A stretch of DNA of 64,000 bases from NCBI GenBank assembly GCA_027922465.2, contig BQMF02000059.1:558001-622000 (forward strand), given 5' to 3'. A program made the position numbers and the translations under genes. Origin of the DNA: Turritopsis dohrnii. Its lineage: Eukaryota; Cnidaria; Hydrozoa; Anthoathecata; Oceaniidae. The stretch's first letter is position 1. Every line of letters begins with the position of its first letter. Under the pieces are notes generated by a model. The model did not search any database and had not been told where the DNA came from. It was given only the letters and a program-made list of their open reading frames with translations. Below, piece by piece: positions 35,621 to 46,483 of this stretch.

Positions 35621-37016
35621 TGTAACAAGATGTAACTAAATGTAACAAGGTGTAACTACGTGTATCTATTATCAGGTGATTCGGGAGTCGAATGACGTCA
35701 GTAGAAGAAGTGACGTATATTGAACTTTTCCTTTGTGTGGAACTGTAACAACATGTAACTAGATGTAACAAGGTGTAACTACGTGTATCTATTATCAGGT
35801 GATTCGGGAGTCAAATGGCGTCAGTAGAAGAAGTGACGTAGATTGAACTTTTCCATTTTGCAGAACTGTAACAAGATGTAACTAGATGTAACAAGGTGTA
35901 ACTACGTGTAACTAATATCAGGTGATTCTGGAGTCAAATGACGTCAGTAAAAGAAGTGACGTAGATTGAACTTTACCTTTCTCTGGAACTGTAACAACAT
36001 GTAACTAGATGTAACAAGGTGTAACTACGTGTATCTATTATCAGGTGATTCAGGAGTCAAATGACGTCAGTAGAAGAAGTGACGTAGATTGAACTTTTCT
36101 TTTGTGTGGAACTGTAACAAGATGTAACTAGATGTAACAAGGTGTAACTACGTGTAACTAATATCAGGTGATTCTGGAGTCAAATGACGTCAGTAAAAGA
36201 AGTGACGTAGATTGAACTTTACCTTTCTCTGGAACTGTAACAACATGTAACTAGATGTAACAAGGTGTAACTACGTGTATCTATTATCAGGTGATTCAGG
36301 AGTCAAATGACGTCAGTAGAAGAAGTGACGTAGATTGAACTTTTCTTTTGTGTGGAACTGTAACAAGATGTAACTAGATGTAACAAGGTGTAACTGCCTG
36401 TAACTAATATCAGCTGATTCTGGAGTCAAATGACGTCAGTAAAAGAAGTGACGTAGATTGAACTTTTCCTTTGTGTGGAACTGTAACAACATGTCACTAG
36501 ATGTAACAAGGTGTAACTATGTGTAACTAATATCAGGTGATTCTGGAGTCAAATGACTCAGTAAAAGAAGTGCCGTAGATTGAACTTTTCCTTTGTCTGG
36601 AACTGTAACAACAGGTAACTAGATGTAACAAGGTGTAACTACGTGTATCTATTATCAGGTGATTCAGGAGTCAAATGACGTCAGTAGAAGAAGTGACGTA
36701 GATTGAACTTTTCCTTTGTGTGGAACTGTAACAAGATGTAACTAGATGTAACATGGTGTAACTGCCTGTAACTAATATCAGCTGATTCTGGGGTCAAATG
36801 ACGTCAGTAAAAGAAGTGACGTAGATTGAACTTTTCCTTTGTGTGGAACTGTAACAACATGTCACTAGATGTAACAAGGTGTAACTACGTGTATCTATTA
36901 TCAGGTGATTCAGGAGTCAAATGACGTCAGTAGAAGAAGTGACGTAGATTGAACTTTTCTTTTGTGTGGAACTGTAACAACATGTAACTAGATGTAACAA
37001 GGTGTAACTACCAGTA
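35621..37016. repeat. 123-bp tandem satellite, about 11 units
   Basis: The phrase GAACTGTAACAA recurs with spacing 123 bp from 35741 to 36970 (one spacing is 122 because of a lost G). Each unit carries several TGTAAC words and the palindrome TGACGTCA, plus a second TGACGTA, that is CRE-like sites; a few units have a damaged palindrome. Two unit types alternate for most of the array: TATCTATTATC with TAGAAGAAG, and TAACTAATATC with TAAAAGAAG. This gives a 246-bp higher-order period. It lies next to the 3' side of the recombinase gene at 37542-39263. Confidence 0.95.
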
Positions 37017-37143
37017 AGTAAAATCAAATGATTTGAAAGCCAATAGAGTCTTTCTCACAAAGGAGGAATGACAAGCTAGAGAGTAGAAGACAATATTATT
37101 GGAGATGGAAGGTGGGGCAGTGGGGATTTTAATTAGTCCTTGT

Positions 37144-37470
37144 TTACGTACTATCTTTGTATTTGTTTCCAAATAATTTTCTACAACTGTTTTGCCTTGA
37201 TCTAATGACAATCATAAATGTTGTATCTCTATGTAAAAACAGCTTAAGACAGTCTTGTTTTCTTAGCATTGACAGTTTCGCCATTATACCCGTACAATTT
37301 TCCAATTCGGTAAATCTAAACGTGATGCCAGGCTTTAGTTCGTGTGTCTTTATCATGTCTTTTAAAACATCCTTCTCCTGCTCGTTTAAGCTGTGTTTTG
37401 ATGTTATTTGCAGGTCTTTGGTGTACGTACACCTCTTGAATTTGAAGAACATGTTACCTCTAGCAGAAAC
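37144..37470 (-). CDS. Unidentified ORF or 3' exon downstream of the Crypton-like gene
   Basis: On the minus strand a ~105-codon frame reads GNMFFKFKRC, a Lys/Glu-rich helix (SLNEQEKDVLKDMIKTHELK), ITFRFTELENCTGIMAKL, and ends KYKDST. A good 3' splice site (TTTTCGTTTCTGCTAG, about 37458-37473) sits at its start, so it may be an exon joined to the gene at 37542-39263 or to another transcript. I recognise no family. Composition looks coding, but this is the only support. Confidence 0.35.
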   Translation of the reverse strand, partial: VSARGNMFFKFKRCTYTKDLQITSKHSLNEQEKDVLKDMIKTHELKPGITFRFTELENCTGIMAKLSMLRKQDCLKLFLHRDTTFMIVIRSRQNSCRKLFGNKYKDST

Positions 37471-37541
37471 GAAAAGGATCAAAAACCTCTTGCTTCAATT
37501 TCTTATATGGTTAATAAATCAATAAATGCCAACAATGAAAA

Positions 37542-39263
37542 TCAAATCAACTTTATCGTCTTAGCTCTAATCATCAATGTACTCGGCTTCCGTGAAGAAT
37601 GAAAGCTGTACTCTGGATCTCGCAATATTGCCGTCCATTTACCAATTCCGTGTTTCTTGATGCCGTACGATAGAAACGAATCTTCTTTAGACGAAAACGA
37701 AACCTTGCTCTGTCGTTTTGAAACGGTTTCAATGCGTCCTTCTGTTGGTTTCTGCTTTTTCGTTGTAACATCACCACGAGAATGTACGGCCAAACTTTGA
37801 AATTCAATGCTTTGATCGTCAACTCTATTGTGCGATTCGTTGATTGTCGATACTGTCAAATGTTCGTTCAAACCGTCGTTTGGTAACCCCAGCAATTTTT
37901 CCATACACTGTTGTCCTTGACGTGCAACTTCGGCTGATTGAAGCTTTTGATAGTGTATTCGAGCTACGTCCGACGTATGTTTTTGATCGCAAGATAGAGC
38001 CGCTTGTTCACTTTCGGTAAGTTTGGATAAACCTTCTGTTTCGATAATCTGCCTGTATCGGGTTGGATTAATGTGCTTTCCTATGGCCTGGTATACAATT
38101 CTGCCAAATACGTCAGTTAATTGTTTCAATTGCGTACCATTCTTTGTTATTAGCAAATAGTCGCAAACTGGATTTAATCGAGTCCTTATACAAGCTGTGT
38201 ATCCATTTAGAATGTCAACGACCCGTTTTGTTATTATGAGAGTGTCAAATCCGTACTTGTAATTTGTCTTAAATCTGGTCTGGTCGATAATGCCACCTTC
38301 GCATCCCAGTTCACGTACCATTGCCACTGTTAAGTACTGATAGGTCATAGGACGACTCGCCTTTACCATTAAGAAAAGCACGGCAACCACAAAGGAAGTA
38401 CAAAACGATAAATTGTGTGCAGGAATAATTGCTGTTCCGTGACTAGCATTAAGAATGATCTGCGAAAACTTTTCGGCATGAAATGGAATGACGTTTTGCA
38501 TATCTTCTAGGGTCGCCCAACAGTTGATACTCGTAAGATATTCCATACTCAACACTGTATTCCATTCTATTCTCATTTTCTTTGCTAAGCATTTCTTTAC
38601 CCTATCCAAGTAGATCTCTGCGGCAATGAATACGGGTATATTTTCAGCATTAATGCCATTGCTTCTTCTGTAATCCAGCATGTGAGATATTGCGTGCATG
38701 TAGCCGATAATTCCGGAACGGCCAACGTTCCATGTGTTCTGCAAGTAGTCAACGAAATCCGAGAGCAAAGTAACGCATCCAACGCAATAGTCTATCACAC
38801 ATTCCGGTACGTCCCAGGCGGTCGAGACATCGTCACAACAATATTTCGCATACTTTAAGACTTTTGCTGTTAATTGTTCTGTTTGAGAATGATATTTGGC
38901 TCCTCCACCTGGGCTTTGCAGCCATCTGCTAAATAACCGTTCAACAGTACAGGTCTTTAGAAACATCGGCATCGAAGCAGTGCAACACCTCTTTTTCTTC
39001 CCTTCTGTTGACAAGCGAGTTGCTAATTCAGGAAATATCGTATTAACATCTGGTTTTTCGTCGAAAAAGTAAAACCAACCATGTTTTGTGAAAACGTGCT
39101 TTCTGCAACCTCTCTGTGTCTTAAAATGTTCACTTTCACACACTTTCACAGGACAAACATAAACACTATCAGCGTTCGGTCTTGAAACCAATCTTCTCGG
39201 CTTTTTATTACTTCCCACAGCCTTTTGCCACTTTTTCTTCGAGAAAATTCGTCTCTGCGACAT
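37542..39263 (-). CDS. Crypton-like tyrosine recombinase with C2H2 finger and Myb-like tail
   Basis: The 573-residue single frame starts with an ATG. Residues about 30-60 form a C2H2-like finger (CPVKVCESEHF---GCRKHVFTKH). A core-binding region follows (about 100-290). The catalytic part shows Arg in KASRPMTYQYL (about 300), the Arg box NPTRYRQIIETEG (about 400), and HTSDVARIHYQK (about 430) with a His and the presumed nucleophilic Tyr. These are the R-(H/K)xxR-H-Y elements of tyrosine recombinases, spaced as in Cryptons, DNA transposons that have no RT. Residues about 515-563 form a Myb/telobox-like domain (KEDSFLSYGIKKHGIGKWTAIL). The protein could move its own element or be a domesticated copy. 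No frameshift is seen. Terminal repeats were not found, as expected for Cryptons. Confidence 0.65.
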   Translation of the reverse strand: MSQRRIFSKKKWQKAVGSNKKPRRLVSRPNADSVYVCPVKVCESEHFKTQRGCRKHVFTKHGWFYFFDEKPDVNTIFPELATRLSTEGKKKRCCTASMPMFLKTCTVERLFSRWLQSPGGGAKYHSQTEQLTAKVLKYAKYCCDDVSTAWDVPECVIDYCVGCVTLLSDFVDYLQNTWNVGRSGIIGYMHAISHMLDYRRSNGINAENIPVFIAAEIYLDRVKKCLAKKMRIEWNTVLSMEYLTSINCWATLEDMQNVIPFHAEKFSQIILNASHGTAIIPAHNLSFCTSFVVAVLFLMVKASRPMTYQYLTVAMVRELGCEGGIIDQTRFKTNYKYGFDTLIITKRVVDILNGYTACIRTRLNPVCDYLLITKNGTQLKQLTDVFGRIVYQAIGKHINPTRYRQIIETEGLSKLTESEQAALSCDQKHTSDVARIHYQKLQSAEVARQGQQCMEKLLGLPNDGLNEHLTVSTINESHNRVDDQSIEFQSLAVHSRGDVTTKKQKPTEGRIETVSKRQSKVSFSSKEDSFLSYGIKKHGIGKWTAILRDPEYSFHSSRKPSTLMIRAKTIKLI

Positions 39264-39998
39264 GTCAGTCGATTACTGATATTTGTGACTAACACGATCC
39301 TCTTTTTATGTGATAATTCAGTGACACTACATTAAAATATACCAGCCAATCACATCTAAGATTCCTAATGACAATCGTGCGGGCCGTAGCGGACTGCCTT
39401 AGGCAGGTCTGCAAAACAAAGTTTTTACCTCTTCATTTAGGTTCTGTATTTTGAACAATCTCTTTTACTTTATAAAGAACTATTTAAAGGGAACATATTG
39501 GCCAATCTGTGAAGGAACAGAGTCGTCCGTTTCTTTAAACGAGATCTTAATAGTTAACAGAACAAGAAAGACCTTTTACCATATAAATTGTCGGTCTTCC
39601 AACGACCGTTTTGTCATTAAGGGAATTATTAACACATCAATAATGTAAAGAGTCTCAAGTGAGCCTCGTGAAATGTTCCTTTTAAATAAAAAGGAACTTT
39701 TACAAACAGGAACACGCACTTTTATTATTATTTTATACTTGAATGATTCTAAAAATTAGATACACAAAGGAACAAAAAAAATGTATACGATATATAACAA
39801 TAATAATAAGGGACCTAATGACTTAGCATCGTTGAACCTGTTAATTAATCCATCGCCAAAATCGATATAATCGTATTTCCGACATACATTATCGAAAATG
39901 TTTGTCTCTCCTACTTGACATACTCGTAGCTTTGCACTGTGTGGTTCTACATTTTGTCACTTCCGAAATAATTTCGGTATTTCAAATAATAATGATTA
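39264..39998. other. Upstream of the recombinase gene
   Basis: This is the presumed promoter side of the minus-strand recombinase. No gene is supported. A CTATTATTATTTTATAC-like AT-rich stretch follows at about 39720-39830. It ends at the left border of the CACTA-like element. Confidence 0.4.
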
Positions 39999-40340
39999 CA
40001 CTGAGAAATATAACTGAGTCAAATTAACGGCGGAAAGGTAGTAAATTTACAGTGCCTGTGGCGACAACCTTTCCGTAGTCATTGTTACGACCTTGCAGAG
40101 TCTTTTTGACTACCTTTCGTGAGTCATTATAATTCGGCAAGCAGTCGTCAAATGAGTTAAATAACGACGTTTCCTGAGTCATACGAACTACCTTTAATGA
40201 GTCAAATAGACCTCGTTTGTGAATGACGACCTAACGTGGTACTTCAAATTGACTACCATAAGTGAGTCAAAATAGTGTGACTACCTTTGTTACGATGCCT
40301 GTTACGATCGGTTTTATCAAAGTAACGGTGGCAAAAATAG
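39999..40340. promoter_or_regulatory. Left inverted end with subterminal repeats of the CACTA-like element
   Basis: After the 23-bp inverted end, words of the type GACTACCTT and GAGTCA occur repeatedly and in both orientations (about 40037, 40074, 40108-40124, 40189-40200, 40248-40262, 40280-40290). In CACTA elements such arrays are the binding sites for element-encoded DNA-binding proteins. Here I infer that the C2H2 protein or the transposase fingers may bind them. Confidence 0.75.
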
Positions 40341-40459
40341 AAGAATACCATCTCGATGTTATTTCTGAAAAATTCTTCAAAAGAAAGTTAAATGTACAAT
40401 CTTAATAAATATTTTTTGTTGCTTTTAAATAAGTTAATAAATATTTTTGAGTCTTTCTT

Positions 40460-41462
40460 TACAATGTTTTTAAAAAAAAACAAAAATAAAAGTTAAAAAC
40501 ATTTTACTGAACCAAGTTAAAATCTACCTTATCCGTGTGAAGAGCTTAGTTACGCAAAAATTCTCCCGAAACATAGATTCGTTAGTTGAAGAACAAAAGT
40601 ATGAGGGTATTTCCGTTTTTTCTCGCAAAGGAATAGTGATGCAACAGCAGTTTTCTTGCTATACTTGACAAAGCAGGAACAGAGCATAATATCCACACAT
40701 GAAAAAAATATTATGACAAATGAATATGAATATTATAAAAATTTCGAATCATTCAATAGCCAGGCTATTTGTCCCTGGTACAAATAGTTTGCTCATTAAC
40801 TTCAGCACTTTCGAGTTTGGCACGAAATCGTCTTTTAATTTCAGCACATGTTTTTGTATGAAGGTATTAAATGACACCAAACTTAAATATTAATAAATAT
40901 TAATAATAAATATTAATAAATATTTGTTGTTGCTTTTAAATAAGTTATTAAATATTTTTGAGTCTTTTTATATTTTATACATCGAAAATTAAATATTTTA
41001 GAGTCTTTCTTTACAATGTTTTTTAAATGAAAAAATAAACAAAAAACCAAAAATAAAAGTTAAAAACGTTAAAAGTTAAAAACATTTTACTGAACCAAGT
41101 TAAAATCTACCTTATCCGTGTGAAGAGCTTAGTTACGCAAAAATTCTCCCGAAACATAGATTCGTTAGTTGAAGAACAAAAGTATGAGGGTATTTCCGTT
41201 TTTTCTCGCAAAGGAATAGTGATGCAACAGCAGTTTTCTTGCTATACTTGACAACGCAGGAACAGGGCATAATATCCACACATGAAAAAAATATTATGAC
41301 AAATGAATATGATAAAAATTTCGAATCATTCAATGGCCAGGCTATTTGTCCCTGGTACAAATAGTTTGCTCATTAACTTCAGCACTTTCGAGTTTGGCAC
41401 GAAATCGTCTTTTAATTTCAGCACATGTTTTTGTATGAAGGTATAAAATGACACCAAACTTT
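40460..41462. repeat. Tandem duplication at the 3' end of the SAMD3-like gene
   Basis: Copy 1 (about 40460-40885) and copy 2 (about 41020-41462) are nearly identical, for example ACCTTATCCGTGTGAAGAGC at about 40527 and 41107. Copy 2 contains the last codons and stop of the SAMD3-like gene and its 3'UTR. Copy 1 is an extra non-coding copy ending abruptly after CACCAAACTT. The near identity suggests a recent event. Confidence 0.9.
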
Positions 41463-43717
41463 TCGGGTACGCGAGGTTGAAAATGTAGTGCAACGCAAAT
41501 GCCACTTCGATCGCTAAGACCAAACTATCGGTTGAATCTGTTTCGTTTCGGTCGATGGTAACTTTGAAACTATCACATGTCAAAACGTCCGTGATTTCCG
41601 AGATTTCTTCAGATGTTTGGCAGACGATTTGCACTGAATTCTCCTCTCCGAAACATCGAAAAAGCTTCTTGCTTTCTTCTCGCAGGAGAAAAGGAAGCGC
41701 CAACAGTGCAATCGGACACTTATCTAAATTAATAACAAACACAATATAGATAATATAGACAATATAAAAACAGCAAAAATTACATTCTCCTTGCCGTATT
41801 GAAAAACCCTACTGTAATTCCCACCCACAAAGGCAACACAGAGTTCAAGCATTCAAAAAACTACCTTCAAAACGAAGACCAGTTGACCTTGCTGTTTCAA
41901 TAAACTTTTTATTCTGCTGTTTTTGAGGTGGGTTCAGCTCAGTTATTGGAACTGCACTGACTCTTAAAAATTGCTGGAACAACGTGTCAATTTCCAAATT
42001 TGTTACCTTCTTGAACTCCTCAATAAGCTACAACATAATATAAATAAAAATAATACTAACTTTTGTGTAAGAGTTATATACAATAGTAGTTTGTTTTCTG
42101 AAACCCGTTCTAGTTAATATTTGACTCAAGAAATTAAATCAGAAGGAAAATTCTGAATACTGGTCCTCAGGATTAGCTTTATCATAAGAATGGTAAACAT
42201 ACTGATGAATTGATGTAATATGCCGGATTAGTTAAAATATTAAGGCAAACCCTGCAAACCTTGTCACATCAAGCAAAACAATCAAACAAACAAACACTAC
42301 AACTACTCACCTGCAATGGCTCCTTTAGAATTGGGAATTTGTCAAATACATCAGCAACACTTGCCATGTCTGTTATAATCATTTTCCTACGAAGAGGAAG
42401 CGTTTTTTCCAATGCCACTGTTATGACCGAAGCCTTTCTGCTGTACGCAATCATATTGTATTGCTTTATTAATGTTTGCCGATGTAATTCCATTGTCCGC
42501 TCATCTTCCCCTTCCACAATGGAGGGTAAATAGTTTTTAACCCCAAAGATGTTGACAATGATCGGCTGATCATTGGGCTTTTCTTTGCACCGTTTCGTAA
42601 ACTTTTGTCGAGCTGAAAGAACTTCAGGAATTTCGACACATTTTCTTTTCCGTGTGTTACGGAAAAATTCCCTTAGCTTGTTTTTCCAGGCCCACTAAAA
42701 AATAAAGAGGGAAAAATACAAATTATAAAGAGAAATAATTTCAGCAATATCAGGTCATCAACACAAAGGAAATTAAGGACAGAATACTGAAGTAAAGTGT
42801 GGCACAAACAAATTTTAATAGTTTGTTTAAAAACTACATCAACTGTGCCCAAAACTTAACACCAGTCACAGAATATATGTCACCTTTGCATCTCTTTCAG
42901 TTGAGTATTCATTCATAAGATATGGCCATCTTATCAAAATAGCCATGACCATCTCATTGTATTGCCAGGCACTTGGGTAACTTAAAAAGAGCACAAAAAA
43001 TTATCAACTGAATTCTCCTTTTTTTACTTTTCAGTTTAAAGAAACCTTTCAAGCAGACATATACAAAGAAATCTTCAAGTGAACTCATAGTATCAGTAGT
43101 AACTCATAATTCAGTGTTCATGAAGCGATCACTTCTTAAAAGTGACTAGATTTACCTTAAAGGAAGAAATTTTTTTCTTTTCCTTTCTCGCAAAAATAAG
43201 TTTAAAAAAAAAACAAAGAAAATTCGTTCATCTGCAAAAACCTACCTTCATCCGCAAAATAAATTACGCAAACATTTCTTCCCTTAAGGTAACTGTAGTA
43301 CAATTTGAAAATCTTCATAAAACACAGATAGATATCATAAACAAACAAAGAAGTGACAACTTACTATGTATATTTAATTGTCTCATCAAATATAGACACA
43401 AATAATGTTGTGATGTCTGAAACTGACAATTTAGCTTTCTTTTGCAACAGCTGCAGAGTAGTTGGTCTTATTATTTTATCCTTAATTAAGAAAGGGTGAG
43501 GCCAAGTTTGCCCACTTCTGTTAGGAGTACTCTGCTTTGGCAATTCTTCAACAAGTTCAAGATCAGAATTGATGGACTGTGACAGGGAAGTATTGCTAGA
43601 ATTAGCACTATCTTGCATTTCTTGAATGGATTCCTCGTGTTTTTCCGCTGACTCAGTTTCACTGGTGTTAGAATTAATTGGAACAATTTTTACTTTGTAA
43701 GTATAATGCACTTGTCT
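41326..43717 (-). CDS. SAMD3-like protein, five exons, 5' exon(s) unresolved
   Basis: The inferred exons on the minus strand are 43717-43365, 42980-42884, 42694-42311, 42027-41865 and 41723-41326 (stop). Every junction has GT donor and AG acceptor and all phases fit, giving about 464 residues. The order of motifs matches the large invertebrate/fish family annotated as SAMD3-like: QTWPHPFLIKD, then YTYYPSAWQYNEMV, IRWPYLMNE, WAWKNKLREFFRN, an EDERTMELH helix, LRRKMIITDMASVADVFDKF and finally FALHYIFNLAYPKS. No SAM domain is seen; the family name reflects database labels. Its molecular role is unknown. The first exon start overlaps the end of the transposase frame. An acceptor (TTTTTGATCAG) at 43718-43728 suggests splicing from further upstream, possibly from within the transposase transcript. 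Confidence 0.65.
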
Positions 43718-45828
43718 CTGATCAAAAATTGAAAAGAGTCAGGCAAAGACGTCAACAAGAGTTCCTTCATACCAACAGTTTCAAGTGAAGTCGAAAAATA
43801 AAAGTTTTCTTTATGATGCAAATACATTAACATCTGATGGTGGACAGCCATAGACTTACATAGATTTACGTAATTACGAGATGCAGCTACACAAGACTTG
43901 AAATAACCATTTTTAGATTCAAATCGCAAAGTTTTAATTAGTGGTCCAAACTTGCGAATGTTCATAGCATAATGTGTTAAGAAATGAGCCTTTGGTTTTA
44001 ACTCTTGACCAGGAAACAACAGAACGTACTCTTCAAAAAATGACTGTGTTTCACTTTCAAGTGTGCATAACTCAGCCTCATTAAATGATGGAGCACACAA
44101 CCGTTCTACGATACCAAGAAATTTTGTCAAACATTTCCATATTGGATTATCTTGTCCAATTTTACTTCCAATCATCAATGGAAACAAGCGAAGCAAAATC
44201 CACATTTCACAAGCAGTCTGTTTAAATTTTAGTTGTGAAAGAGGTCGTTCTTTTAAAATTTGAGGCTTGTTACTTTTATCTACCTCGGCATAAGGAAATT
44301 CAGTGATGCTTTGGTTAATAAATGTTATATTTATCAACTTTTCTTTGATGAATTGGATTACTATGGCTGAAAGAAAATCTACAGCAAAGCCTTCAAAAAT
44401 GTCGTGCGCCACATCACCAGGACAACCATCTACGATGTGAAAATAATTCAACTCATTTAGTACAGATCTTTCCTTTATTCCATACAACTGAGAGAGGCTT
44501 TGGTTTTTCTCTACTTCCAACACTTGCGCATCATAAGCTTCCTTCGATCTTAAGACATCCTTGCAAGTTACATCTGAAATACTATTTTTGACACGGTTGC
44601 AACATCGGCAAAACCTCTGAACAGTGGAGAAATTTTGAAAATAGCCTCCAATGGCATGAGCTGCAAGATTATCAGCCACTAACATCGAAAAGGTACCAAA
44701 AAATCGATGACAAGTTTCATCAAATGTTACTTCAATACCATAAATTTCTAATTTTTTAATGTCTTCCAGACAAGGATCTAACACAGTTTTGTAACCGTAA
44801 GTTTTTATAAAAGATGCATTACACAGCAACATAAGATGAATATCTTTCAACCTTGAACGATGTTGAGGCTTAAGATTTCCAAGAGTAAAATAAAATCCTG
44901 ATACTTTACATTTGTGTGTTTTATTCCCAAGAGGATTGGCAATTTGAAAATCATCATGGTAAAATATCAGTTGTAATGAATTGGGTTCTTGCGAAAACAA
45001 TGAATTAGAATGAAAAAGGGTACCATCAGAATAGTTACATAACCTATCATTATGAATCACTGGCTGCGTAACTTCACCCAGCACATCTTCATGATTAAGT
45101 ATATGTTTCAAAGTCTCAAGAACAGGGATGTATTGTATTGTATCTTTTTTACCTGTGCTAGCATCATGACCAATTAGAATTTCTCTTGGTTGCACATATT
45201 CTGGCTTACTTGTAATAAAGTTTGTTAATACAGATCCATTTTTAAACCTTTCAAATGATTTTTGGAATGGACTGGCACAGTCAAGAATAATTTTGGTTTC
45301 GTCATGGATGGCATGACCATGATGTTCAATAATTGAATTTAAAATTTGATTCTTGTGAATTTTCCTGTCGATCCGAAGTATATTGCATATTTTTTCAACC
45401 ACAAAAGCAGCAGCATTTTGTGTTACACTAAATTTTTCTTTTAGTTCAACCAAAATATCAGCAGCAATTGTGTCAAAATCAAAACTTAAATTTTCTGGTT
45501 GATCATAATCATCATCATCATTATCATCATTCACATAATATTCAGTTGGAGTAACATCAAATTCTACATGTTGATCAGCTGTGCTTGCTGGTTGCATAGT
45601 TGTATCGCCATTTCTGGTATATGTTTTCATATGATTCAAATAAAAATTTTCATGGCTTGCTTTGAGATGTCTTAGAAAACTTTTCTCATTGGTGAATTTT
45701 TTTACACAACTTGATACTCCACAAATGACAGCAAAATTTTGAGACAAAGAATGAAAATCCCACATATGTTTCACCAACCATTTATAATTAATGGATGAAT
45801 ATTCACAAAACTGACACATAAATTTCAT
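43690..45828 (-). CDS. CACTA-like DDE transposase with N-terminal C2H2 fingers (712 aa)
   Basis: Starts at a true ATG (45828), shortly after a splice-acceptor-like site (TTTCTTTTAG, about 45848-45857). Residues 5-26 and 36-59 are C2H2 fingers (CQFCEYSS---H---H and CGVSSCVKKF---H---H). An acidic Asp run follows at about 100-110. The catalytic region shows FYHDDFQIANPLG (about residue 293), the Asp and NPLG motif typical of CACTA/EnSpm transposases, then LMLLCNASFIKTYG, LVADNLAAHAIGGY, a CRCC motif near 406 and CPGDVAHDIFEG near 473. The frame ends ILTK at 43690 with no lesion. The protein would cut and join the ends of the host element 39999-48049. Assignment to CACTA rests on motifs and ends; a related CMC group is possible. 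Confidence 0.75.
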   Translation of the reverse strand: MKFMCQFCEYSSINYKWLVKHMWDFHSLSQNFAVICGVSSCVKKFTNEKSFLRHLKASHENFYLNHMKTYTRNGDTTMQPASTADQHVEFDVTPTEYYVNDDNDDDDYDQPENLSFDFDTIAADILVELKEKFSVTQNAAAFVVEKICNILRIDRKIHKNQILNSIIEHHGHAIHDETKIILDCASPFQKSFERFKNGSVLTNFITSKPEYVQPREILIGHDASTGKKDTIQYIPVLETLKHILNHEDVLGEVTQPVIHNDRLCNYSDGTLFHSNSLFSQEPNSLQLIFYHDDFQIANPLGNKTHKCKVSGFYFTLGNLKPQHRSRLKDIHLMLLCNASFIKTYGYKTVLDPCLEDIKKLEIYGIEVTFDETCHRFFGTFSMLVADNLAAHAIGGYFQNFSTVQRFCRCCNRVKNSISDVTCKDVLRSKEAYDAQVLEVEKNQSLSQLYGIKERSVLNELNYFHIVDGCPGDVAHDIFEGFAVDFLSAIVIQFIKEKLINITFINQSITEFPYAEVDKSNKPQILKERPLSQLKFKQTACEMWILLRLFPLMIGSKIGQDNPIWKCLTKFLGIVERLCAPSFNEAELCTLESETQSFFEEYVLLFPGQELKPKAHFLTHYAMNIRKFGPLIKTLRFESKNGYFKSCVAASRNYVNLCKSMAVHHQMLMYLHHKENFYFSTSLETVGMKELLLTSLPDSFQFLIRDKCIILTK

Positions 45829-45839
45829 TTTAACTGTTT

Positions 45840-46483
45840 TATATCTAAAAGAAATATATACATTTTTCTGTTAAAAACATTTACTCATATTGCCAAAGAT
45901 ATAAGGAAAAGACCATTTGGGGGTGGGTGGGTTTTTCACGTGAGAATTATTTAAAAAAAAACAACAAAAAAAAAAATTTTGGTAAAAATTGTAGACATTT
46001 GTAAATGCTTAGATAGATAGCGACAAAGATTTTGTACATGCTATACAACATAGCCTATATATAAAGCCAGCTAAGGTAGGTATCGATAACGGTCTTTTCA
46101 ATCCTCAAACCAAACCAAACCACCTGGGTGGAGAAATAGAGAGATGACTTTCTATAGGCTATATTTTCGCACTCCCTGCTGATACATAACATGCATGTAC
46201 ATTACTTAATCTTTCTTATTTCCACATTATACACTGTTTACAACATTTACGAAACCAATTTTACCTCCTCAGCTTAGGAACGTCAAACGCACACCAACCT
46301 GAAATCATTCATTCCCGCCAAATTTTTTGCTAACGCATGCAACCAAATATATTTTAGCACGATTACCAGATCCTACTCCTCAGCAGGCATGAAGAGATGG
46401 GTGAAAACGCAGGCTATTAATTTTAAAGAGGGCAGACGGAACTGTAAACACATTGTCGGTCAGAAGAGTGGTTGCGTTTTATC
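45840..46483. promoter_or_regulatory. Divergent promoter region with 5'UTR intron
   Basis: The region separates the minus-strand transposase from the plus-strand finger gene, so both probably start here. On the minus strand a donor (GAGGAG then GTAAAA, about 46260-46271) and an acceptor (TTTCTTTTAG, about 45848-45857) suggest an ~0.4 kb intron in the transposase 5'UTR. A(n) runs lie at 45952-45976. The transcription starts themselves cannot be placed. Confidence 0.5.

Noticed and set aside
35621..37016. CRISPR-like array
   Set aside because: Units are contiguous 123-bp copies with no unique spacers, in animal DNA; a satellite explains it fully.
43486..43686. Second minus-strand frame over the SAMD3-like first exon
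   Set aside because: The alternative frame joins in phase to four downstream exons with family motifs; this one does not.
44063..44263. Plus-strand frame opposite the transposase
   Set aside because: Antisense shadow of a well-supported coding region.
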